Assembly (NCBI GenBank): GCA_035552275.1
Contig: DASZLR010000073.1
Coordinates: forward strand, 1 to 7,205
Direction: 5' to 3'
From: DASVLX01 sp035552275
GTDB taxonomy: Bacteria; Actinomycetota; Actinomycetes; Mycobacteriales; Pseudonocardiaceae
DNA length: 7,205 nt
Shown here: piece after piece, positions 1 to 5,331 of the stretch
Layout of the letters: each line of letters begins with the position of its first letter
Numbering within the stretch: the stretch's first letter is position 1
Notes under the pieces: model-generated
Told to the model about the DNA's origin: nothing
The model's input: only the letters and a program-made list of their open reading frames with translations
The model's database searches: none
Translations under genes and position numbers: made by a program

Positions 1-42
1 CCACACCTCGGTGGCGTGCGACGGATCCAGGTAAGTGCCCAT
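1..42 (-). CDS. 5' end of an unidentified gene, probably SOS-controlled (partial)
   Basis: Only the first 14 codons are in the window; they read MGTYLDPSHATEVW from an ATG at 42-40, and the gene continues off the left edge. Twelve of the 14 codons end in G or C, as expected for a real gene in this genome. An in-frame TAG lies four codons upstream of the ATG, so no longer version exists. The SD sequence is poor: a GGGTAGG at 57-51 is the best candidate. The stretch is too short to recognise a family and I do not assign a function. Its most telling feature is the perfect LexA-type palindrome 31 bases upstream, which suggests a DNA-damage-induced product such as a repair, polymerase or recombination protein. 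That suggestion rests on the operator and not on the peptide. Confidence 0.6.
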   Translation of the reverse strand, partial: MGTYLDPSHATEVW

Positions 43-73
43 AACCCCAACCTACCCACAATCACAGCGCTTG

Positions 74-89
74 TCGAACGCCTGTTCGA
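74..89 (-). promoter_or_regulatory. LexA-binding SOS box
   Basis: The 16-base element TCGAACGCCTGTTCGA is a perfect inverted repeat, TCGAAC-N4-GTTCGA. This is the consensus SOS box bound by LexA in actinobacteria (GAAC-N4-GTTC core). It sits in the 66-base gap between the LCP stop codon and the ATG of the left-edge gene. That is the usual place for a repressor to block a minus-strand promoter. A weak -10-like TGTGAT lies at 66-61, and with 17-base spacing its -35 position would fall inside the box. The only gene start next to it is the one at 42. Confidence 0.8.
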
Positions 90-96
90 CTAGATC

Positions 97-114
97 AAGT
101 GACCTCGATCACTT
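97..114. promoter_or_regulatory. Candidate CRP/FNR-family operator
   Basis: AAGTGA-CCTCGA-TCACTT is a perfect 6+6 inverted repeat with a 6-base centre. It contains the GTGA-N6-TCAC core of CRP-type sites, such as GlxR of Corynebacterium and CRP of Mycobacterium. It overlaps the LCP stop codon (TGA at 111-109) and lies 7 bases from the SOS box, so it could serve the left-edge gene. The alternative is a weak transcription-ending hairpin for the LCP gene: the stem is short, only half G/C and has no following T-run. Chance occurrence is also possible. Confidence 0.35.
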
Positions 115-1959
115 CACGCAGGGGATACCGCCGCCGCTGACCGCGCTCAACGAACTGGAGTTGGCCGGGGCGGCCGAGCCGGGTGGCGGCGCGGCACTGG
201 ACGCCGCCGAACCCGAAGACGAGGACGACGACGTGCCCGATGAGGAACTGCCGTCGCCCAGCGACGCGGGCATGCTGAAGTCGGTGCCGACGGTCACCTG
301 GACGTGGCCGCTCGACAGGCTCGAGTTCGGCTGGGTGTTGGAGATCCCGAGCATGCCGGCGACCGTGGACGCGGCCGAGGACGCGCCCGAGCCGTAGTAC
401 ACAGTGGACGAACTGCGGATGCGCGAGCCGGTGCTGGCACTGCCCTGGGTGTAACCCTTGGCGGTCAAGGCCTTCTCCAGTTTGGCGGCCAGGCCGGTCG
501 CGCCCGAGTCGTTCACCACGTCCACGGTTCCGCTCGGCACCGGCAGACTCGACCCGGTCGGCGCGGGTGCGGCCGGCGAGGACGAGCCAGCCGAACCCGA
601 CGAGTTGGAGGAGCCTGACAGGAGCTGGCTGGCGATCGCCTGCACCTGGCCGGTGTCCACGATGTTCACGTCCTGGCCGTCGACCTTGCCGAAGGTCTTG
701 ATCGGCATCGTGTAGAAGGTGATATTGCCGCCGGTCAGGTTCGACGCCTGTTGCGCGAACGTCAGCAGATCCAGATTCTGGTCCACGGCGATGTTCGCCT
801 TCGCCACGCTCAGCAACTGGGACAGCTTGCCCGGATCGGTGAACACCCCGCCCTGTTTGAGCTGGTACGCCAGCGAGGCGATGAACGCCTGCTGCCGGCG
901 TTCCCGGTCCAGGTCGGTGAAGTTGAGCGCCGGGTGTACGTAGTCGCGGCGCTGCCGGACGAAGGCGACCGCCTGCGAGGCGTTGATCTGCTGCTGGCCC
1001 TGGTGGAAGTTCGCGCCCGAGTAGCTGTCCTGGGTGTCCTCGTTCACGCACACCGTGATCGGCTGCACGACCTGCGCGATCTGGAAGAACGACACCAGGG
1101 TCACCTCGACGAAGTGGTCGATGGTGGCGCCGCCGAGGAACTGACGGACGGTGTCGACCTCTTCCTTCCGCCCCGCGTCCCGGCTCTGCTGCTCCAACTG
1201 GGTCCGATCGGTGACGCCCTGGCTGGCCAGCTCCTTTTCCTTCTGGTCCTTGGCGAAGCCGTAGGCCTGCTTGATCTTCCCCGCGGACACGCCGTCCGGG
1301 CTGCCCGGAAACTGGACATAATCGTCCCGGGGAATGGAGATGGCCGTCGCCTTGCCGCCATTGGCGGGCACGTGCAACAGCATCAGCACGTTCGAGTTGT
1401 AACCGCCGTCGCTGCTGTCCCCGGCGTGCAGGGCGTTGTAGATGTCGGCGGGCAGCGCGTTGCCGTTCTCGTCCAGCCGGCTGTCCAGGCCCATGATCAG
1501 GATGTTGGCGTCGCCGTTGAGCGAGGTCGCCTCACCGGCCAGCGCGTCCGACTTGTCGATGCCGCTGTCCAGGATGTGGTACTGCGCCCAGGCATAGCCG
1601 GTGATGCTGAGCACCAGCCCCGAGACCACCGCGACCGCGATCCGCCCGGCCAACCGGGCCCACGTCGATCGCGGGTCGGGCGATTTCGGGATCACCTCGG
1701 TCGGCTCCGGCCACGAGCCGTACCGATTGTCCGGCGTCCGCCTGCCCTGTCCGCTCGGTCGGCCCTGCTGACCTGGTTGACCCTGCGGGCGTGCCGAAGC
1801 TGGCGGCGGCGTCGCGCGTCGGGAGGCCGCGCCGCGAACCGGGGGAGTGCCGCGCCGCGACGGTGGGTCGCGAGGCACGTTACGGGCGGGTGGTGGTCCA
1901 CCACGATGGGGTCGACCTCGGCCGGCATCGTCCCGTCCGAACCTGTCCCACTCGCTCAA
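109..1959 (-). CDS. LCP (LytR-CpsA-Psr) family cell-wall glycopolymer ligase with LytR_C domain
   Basis: The predicted product is a 616-aa membrane-anchored LCP protein. The family transfers lipid-linked glycopolymers (in mycolata, arabinogalactan) onto peptidoglycan outside the membrane. In order: a basic, Pro/Arg/Gly-rich cytoplasmic tail (1-100), one membrane helix (about 103-124), the LCP domain (about 148-370), a linker, a LytR_C domain (about 475-560) and a Ser/Ala-rich tail ending GGGIPCVK. Expected pyrophosphate-binding residues are visible: GLDSR (D159, R161), IPRDD (R211, D212), VRQRRDY (R335-R338) and DRERR (351-355). Only two cysteines are present, C304 in the LCP domain and C614 in the tail. 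The start was chosen as TTG at 1959-1957 because GGGAGG (1970-1965) lies 5 bases upstream; an in-frame GTG at 1986 has no SD. The gene is divergent from the small gene at 2081. The precise substrate cannot be read from sequence. Confidence 0.9.
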   Translation of the reverse strand: MSEWDRFGRDDAGRGRPHRGGPPPARNVPRDPPSRRGTPPVRGAASRRATPPPASARPQGQPGQQGRPSGQGRRTPDNRYGSWPEPTEVIPKSPDPRSTWARLAGRIAVAVVSGLVLSITGYAWAQYHILDSGIDKSDALAGEATSLNGDANILIMGLDSRLDENGNALPADIYNALHAGDSSDGGYNSNVLMLLHVPANGGKATAISIPRDDYVQFPGSPDGVSAGKIKQAYGFAKDQKEKELASQGVTDRTQLEQQSRDAGRKEEVDTVRQFLGGATIDHFVEVTLVSFFQIAQVVQPITVCVNEDTQDSYSGANFHQGQQQINASQAVAFVRQRRDYVHPALNFTDLDRERRQQAFIASLAYQLKQGGVFTDPGKLSQLLSVAKANIAVDQNLDLLTFAQQASNLTGGNITFYTMPIKTFGKVDGQDVNIVDTGQVQAIASQLLSGSSNSSGSAGSSSPAAPAPTGSSLPVPSGTVDVVNDSGATGLAAKLEKALTAKGYTQGSASTGSRIRSSSTVYYGSGASSAASTVAGMLGISNTQPNSSLSSGHVQVTVGTDFSMPASLGDGSSSSGTSSSSSSGSAASSAAPPPGSAAPANSSSLSAVSGGGIPCVK

Positions 1960-1964
1960 CGTCA

Positions 1965-1970
1965 CCTCCC
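1965..1970 (-). promoter_or_regulatory. Ribosome binding site that selects the TTG start of the LCP gene
   Basis: On the minus strand the sequence reads GGGAGG, then TGACG, then TTG. The 5-base spacer is ideal for the TTG at 1959. The in-frame GTG at 1965-1963 overlaps the SD itself and is therefore a poor start. The outermost GTG at 1986 lies upstream of the SD. Confidence 0.6.
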
Positions 1971-2080
1971 AGTCATTCGGCAGCACGGCAACGGGCCCGA
2001 GTGTGTCATGTGGTGGAGTGCGGGATCATGGATGGGTGACCCGTCCGGCTCCGGTGCGATTCCTGCGAACCGAGGCAAGC

Positions 2081-2272
2081 ATGGCCTACCCCGGCGGTCG
2101 GCTGCTCGCCCTCCGCGCCGGCCAATACCACGTGCTCGCCGTCGACGGCTGGACCCGGCTCGGCCGTGGCCGTCCGGCCGGCTCGGACTGGCTGACGCGG
2201 GCGGACGCCGAGAAGTGGTGCGCCGAGGCCGGCTTCGATCCCCGGCTGCTCGATGAGGCGCCGGCCGAATAG
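2081..2272 (+). CDS. Small conserved-looking protein of unknown function
   Basis: The predicted product has 63 aa, from MAYPGGRLLALRAGQYHVL to a TAG stop at 2270-2272. It has no signal peptide or membrane segment. It contains three tryptophans and one cysteine, and a helical-looking segment WLTRADAEKWCAEAGF follows a strand-like first half. I do not recognise a family. Coding evidence is strong for its size: nearly every codon from the ATG onward ends in G or C. GAGG at 2072-2075 gives an SD with a 5-base spacer. A longer 78-aa form from GTG at 2036 (VTRPAPVRFLRTEAS added) is possible, but its added codons are less G/C-biased and it lacks a good SD. The gene diverges from the LCP gene and ends 15 bases from the sepH stop codon, tail to tail. 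No function can be inferred from position. Confidence 0.65.
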   Translation: MAYPGGRLLALRAGQYHVLAVDGWTRLGRGRPAGSDWLTRADAEKWCAEAGFDPRLLDEAPAE

Positions 2273-2287
2273 TCGACTGGCCCGCGA

Positions 2288-3298
2288 TCAGCCGCGCTGG
2301 GTGCGCACGCCGAGCAGCACGTCCTCCCAGGACGGCACAATCGGATGATTCTTCTTGCCGCGCTTGCTGGCGGCCGGCTCGGTCTTGCGGGCCGGCTCCG
2401 GCTTGCGCGCCGGCTCGGACGTCTCATCGGCAGCGTTGTCCGTGCCAACGCTGCCTGGGCTGACAGCGGCGGCCGGCGGGGTCGCGGGCGCGGCGACCGG
2501 TTCAGCGACCGGCTCCGGGTCCGCCATCGCCGGCGCCGGCTCGGCCGGTTCCTCGACGGCGGTCGGCTCGGGCACGCCGGCCACGTCCTCCGCGGCCAGA
2601 ATCTCCTGCTCCGGCTCGGGTTCAACGGCCGGTCGGTCGACCGGTGCCGGCCCGTGCGCCTCCAGGGCCTGCCGGGCCAGCTCGGTGACCGGGCGGACGG
2701 TGCGCAGCGGACGAGCCCCGGCGTTCGGGTCCATCAGGTCCTTGGCGTGGTCGTCCAGCGCGACCACCGTGCCGCCGTGCGCGCCGGGGTGAAACACCCA
2801 GTGCGCCCGGTTCAGCGTGTGCCCGGTGTGCCACTGCAACTGCACGACCCACTTGGCGTCCTCGCCACGCCAGGAATCCCAGGTCGCGGTCGAGTAGTCC
2901 TGACCGCGCAGGCCGAACGCGTGCGCGGTGATCTCGGTCAGCGTCTGCACATCCGGCCCGTCCTCACGGATCGGGTGCGCGCGCTGCGCGAGATCCGCCG
3001 TGCGCGATCGTTCCAGCAGCACGGGGTAGGCGTACCGCTCGATCTTGCTCTGCGGAACGCCGGCCGCTGCCGCGACCTGCTCGACTGACTCACCCGCACG
3101 GATGCGGGTCTGAATTTCCCGAGGACGCATCTGGCTCTCCAGCTCGATCTCGATCTGGCCGAGTCGGGTGACATCACCCCTGGCCGCCGCACGCAGCCGT
3201 TCGTCGGCCTCGATCGTGAACCGCTCGCTGCGCGCGTGATCCTCGCAGATGACGGACTTGCCGTCGTCGCTGAGACCCACGACCCGCAGCGCACGCAT
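2288..3298 (-). CDS. sepH: Septation protein SepH (DUF3071)
   Basis: The predicted product is 336 aa. SepH, described in Streptomyces venezuelae and Mycobacterium, binds FtsZ, promotes its assembly into filaments and helps position the Z-ring in the cytoplasm. The N-terminal DUF3071 region (about 1-170) opens MRALRVVGLSDDGKSVIC and includes a helix-turn-helix-like segment (about 70-92: ESVEQVAAAAGVPQSKIERY) needed for FtsZ interaction in characterised members. A Pro/Ala/Glu-rich flexible linker (about 215-310) precedes the short conserved C-terminal motif VPSWEDVLLGVR (321-332). The ATG at 3298 is chosen because AGGAGG (3311-3306) lies 7 bases upstream. A longer frame from 3388 would run through the hairpin and is unlikely. 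The serC-sepH order matches mycobacteria. The C-terminus faces the small gene at 2081, with 15 bases between the stop codons and no clear terminator there. Confidence 0.93.
   Translation of the reverse strand: MRALRVVGLSDDGKSVICEDHARSERFTIEADERLRAAARGDVTRLGQIEIELESQMRPREIQTRIRAGESVEQVAAAAGVPQSKIERYAYPVLLERSRTADLAQRAHPIREDGPDVQTLTEITAHAFGLRGQDYSTATWDSWRGEDAKWVVQLQWHTGHTLNRAHWVFHPGAHGGTVVALDDHAKDLMDPNAGARPLRTVRPVTELARQALEAHGPAPVDRPAVEPEPEQEILAAEDVAGVPEPTAVEEPAEPAPAMADPEPVAEPVAAPATPPAAAVSPGSVGTDNAADETSEPARKPEPARKTEPAASKRGKKNHPIVPSWEDVLLGVRTQRG
2372..2417 (-). repeat. 18-bp tandem repeat in the sepH linker
   Basis: Two 18-base units (2372-2389 and 2390-2407) differ at two positions. They are followed by the first 10 bases of a third unit with one further change. 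On the coding strand they give the linker peptide EPARKPEPARKTEPA, near residues 295-309. The repeat lies wholly in the unstructured linker and preserves frame, so copy number could drift without breaking either end of the protein. Confidence 0.7.
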
Positions 3299-3305
3299 CA
3301 CAAAG

Positions 3306-3311
3306 CCTCCT
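3306..3311 (-). promoter_or_regulatory. Strong ribosome binding site of sepH
   Basis: AGGAGG lies on the minus strand, 7 bases before the ATG at 3298. It is the best SD in the window. It fixes the start of sepH 30 codons inside the longest open frame. Confidence 0.8.
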
Positions 3312-3342
3312 GTGACTCCACCTCGCCAACCTTGACCGTAGG

Positions 3343-3376
3343 TCGGCGCGCCTCCTTGACGATGGAGGCGCGCCGA
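3343..3376 (-). terminator. Perfect 13-bp hairpin between serC and sepH
   Basis: The arms at 3343-3355 and 3364-3376 (TCGGCGCGCCTCC and its exact complement) enclose an 8-base loop. The hairpin lies 49 bases past the serC stop codon and 44 bases before the sepH ATG. There is no T-run after it on either strand. It is therefore the GC-rich, U-less kind common in actinobacteria, and termination of the serC transcript is inferred. A -10-like TACGGT (3340-3335) just past it could start a separate sepH transcript, but no good -35 accompanies it. Confidence 0.6.
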
Positions 3377-3425
3377 GTCCCACGACATTCGACTGTGATC
3401 TACGTCTGATCCTCGCGGCCCCGTC

Positions 3426-4580
3426 TCAGGCCAGCCGCTGGACCACCCAGTCCACGCACTCGGTCAGCGCGCTGATGTCGTCCGGCTCGATCGCCGGGAA
3501 CATGCCGATCCGCAACTGGTTGCGGCCCAGCTTCCGGTACGGCTCGACATCCACGATTCCGTTGGCGCGCAACGTTGTGGCCACCGCGGCGGCGTCGACC
3601 TCGGGCACGAAGTCGACGGTCCCGACGACCTGCGACCGCTTCGCCGGATCGGCCACGAACGGCGTGGTGTAGTCGGTTTTCTCGGCCCATTCGTACAGCC
3701 GGCGGGACGAGTCCGCGGTCCGCGCCGACGTCCAGGCCAGCCCGCCCCGCGCGTTCATCCAGTCCAGTTGCTCGGCGAGCAGGAAGAGCGTGGCGATCGC
3801 CGGCGTGTTGTACGTCTGGTCCTTGCGCGAGTTGTCCAGCGCGACCGGCAGCGACAGGAACTCCGGCACCCACCGGTCGGACCCGCCGATCTCGCCGATC
3901 CGCTCGACGGCCGCCGGGCTGGCCAGCGCGACCCACAGGCCGCCGTCGGAGGCGAAGGACTTCTGCGGCGCGAAGTAGTAGACGTCGAAGTCCGCCGCGC
4001 GCACCGGCAGCCCGCCGGCGCCGCTGGTCGCGTCAACCGCGATCAGTGATTCCTCGCTACCGGCCGGCCGGCTGACCGGCACCATCACGCCGGTCGAGGT
4101 CTCGTTGTGCGCCCACCCGATCAGATCGACGCCAGCCGGGTCGATCGACGCCAGGTCCGGCGCGTCGCCGGCATCGGCCTTGACCACCACCGGATCGGCC
4201 AGGAACGGCGCGCCCTCGGTGACCTTGGCGAACTTGCTGGAGAACTCGCCGTAGGTCAGGTGCAGCGAGCGTTCCCGGACCAGCCCGAACGCGGCAGCGT
4301 CCCAGAATGCCGTGGTGCCACCGTTTCCGAGCAGCACCTCGTAACCTTCGGGCAGCGAGAACAGCTCCCGCAACCCGGACCGGACCCGACCGACCAGGGA
4401 CTTGACCGGCTTCTGTCGGTGCGAGGTGCCGAGCAGTTTCGCGCCCTCGGTGGCGAGCGCGGCGACCTGCTCCGGGCGCACCTTGGACGGGCCGCAGCCG
4501 AACCGGCCGTCGGAGGGCTTGAGGTCGGCGGGCAGTTCCAGCTTGGTTGAGTCTGCGGTCGGTCCAACGTTCGGGGTCAT
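3426..4580 (-). CDS. serC: Phosphoserine aminotransferase
   Basis: The predicted product is 384 aa. SerC converts 3-phosphohydroxypyruvate and glutamate to O-phosphoserine and 2-oxoglutarate, the second step of serine synthesis, in the cytosol with pyridoxal phosphate (PLP). It closely matches the mycobacterial-type family as I recall it: DGRFGCGPSKVRPEQ near the start, GTSHRQKPVK (51-60), LGNGGTTAFWDAAAFG, AHNETSTGV, AVDATSGAGGLPV with the PLP-contacting Asp183, and YYFAPQKSFASDGGLW with the Schiff-base Lys207. The end, RKLGRNQLRIGMFPAIEPDD, is also typical. The length is normal and no catalytic motif is broken. The start is ATG at 4580 with only a modest GGGG SD about 3 bases upstream. The gene lies 31 bases downstream of the 239-aa gene on the same strand, so it is probably transcribed from the eccE side, unless a promoter lies inside that gene. 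Confidence 0.96.
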   Translation of the reverse strand: MTPNVGPTADSTKLELPADLKPSDGRFGCGPSKVRPEQVAALATEGAKLLGTSHRQKPVKSLVGRVRSGLRELFSLPEGYEVLLGNGGTTAFWDAAAFGLVRERSLHLTYGEFSSKFAKVTEGAPFLADPVVVKADAGDAPDLASIDPAGVDLIGWAHNETSTGVMVPVSRPAGSEESLIAVDATSGAGGLPVRAADFDVYYFAPQKSFASDGGLWVALASPAAVERIGEIGGSDRWVPEFLSLPVALDNSRKDQTYNTPAIATLFLLAEQLDWMNARGGLAWTSARTADSSRRLYEWAEKTDYTTPFVADPAKRSQVVGTVDFVPEVDAAAVATTLRANGIVDVEPYRKLGRNQLRIGMFPAIEPDDISALTECVDWVVQRLA

Positions 4581-4611
4581 GCGCCCCAGTCTGCCAAAGC
4601 TCCGCCAGCCA

Positions 4612-5331
4612 TTAATCCCCGCGCCGGATCGGGCCGAGGATCTGCTGTTCGCGGGCGGTGGTGATGAGCCGGAACGGCCGGAACAGCCCGCGTCCCAACG
4701 CCATCACCTGGTCGTCCTTGAGCGTGGTGAGCTGCTGCGCGGCCTGCGGGTGCAGCCGCCAGATCCGGGACGCCAGTTGCGCCTGCCCCAGGGGCTGGCG
4801 TTGCAGCAGACACAGGTCCGCCGAAGTGGCCATCTGGGTCACCTGCGGGTGCAGGTAGGGCAGCACGTACACGGTGGTCTGCCAGGCCGAGCGCGGCGGG
4901 AACAGCTCCTGCGGGGTCGAACCGCCGTCGTGCAGCACCAGCAGCGGACCTTCCTCGGTGGCCCTGGGCAGCTCGATCGGGTTGAGCCGGCGGATCTGCA
5001 CCGACGGCGCCGGCCGGCCGTTGGCGAGCTGGCCGGCGGCGCGGACCAGCACCTGCCAGGCGGCCGGCCGCGCGGTCGCGATCACCACCCAGGCGCCGAT
5101 CGCCATCGCCCGCAATGCCAACTGCCGGGCCAGATACAGCCCGCCGACGCTGAACACCCTGGTCGGCGCCGGCCGGACCACGGCCATGCTCAGCGGCTCG
5201 TTCTGCATCCCCGAGCCGATCACCATGCCGCCCCGGTCGCCGGACGGGCTGACCGTGTCCAGCATCGCGGCGGACACGGTGAACTCGGGCGCGATGCCGG
5301 CCTGGCTGTTCGCGTCCAACAGCCTGCTCAT
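4612..5331 (-). CDS. EccE-linked protein of unknown function, possible degenerate P-loop fold
   Basis: The predicted product has 239 aa. It has no signal peptide and no clear membrane helix; 73-86 is hydrophobic but reads as a buried helix and strand. I do not recognise a named family. The order of elements resembles a FtsK/VirD4-like ATPase core: RVFSVGGLYLARQLALRAMA (58-77) where a P-loop and helix would be, WVVIATARP (81-89), LLVLHDGG (130-137) in the Walker B position, TTVYVLPYL (152-160), ADLCLLQRQ (171-179), and a closing VMALGRGLFRPFRLI (209-223). There is no GxxxxGK[ST], so ATP hydrolysis is unlikely. The start is certain: the ATG at 5331 overlaps the eccE TGA as ATGA, with GGGAGGAG (5343-5336) just upstream. 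Coupling to eccE argues for a role in type VII secretion. Fold and role are inferences. Confidence 0.75.
   Translation of the reverse strand: MSRLLDANSQAGIAPEFTVSAAMLDTVSPSGDRGGMVIGSGMQNEPLSMAVVRPAPTRVFSVGGLYLARQLALRAMAIGAWVVIATARPAAWQVLVRAAGQLANGRPAPSVQIRRLNPIELPRATEEGPLLVLHDGGSTPQELFPPRSAWQTTVYVLPYLHPQVTQMATSADLCLLQRQPLGQAQLASRIWRLHPQAAQQLTTLKDDQVMALGRGLFRPFRLITTAREQQILGPIRRGD

Noticed and set aside
35..397. Plus-strand frame with an acidic stretch (EDEDDD)
   Set aside because: The acidic run is the complement of the Ser-rich tail codons of the LCP gene; the frame also crosses the SOS box and has no SD.
751..2256. 501-aa plus-strand open frame opposite the LCP gene
   Set aside because: Arg/Val/Leu/Gly-rich translation with no motif; it mirrors a well-supported LCP/LytR_C protein in a high-GC genome where antisense frames stay open by chance.
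2273..2300. Possible bidirectional terminator between the small gene and sepH
   Set aside because: Only a 4-bp CGCG stem around a 6-base loop is visible; too weak to call.
3299..3388. Longer SepH N-terminus from 3388
   Set aside because: The extra 30 residues would be read through the perfect hairpin and past the strong AGGAGG, and the family begins at MRALRVVGLS.
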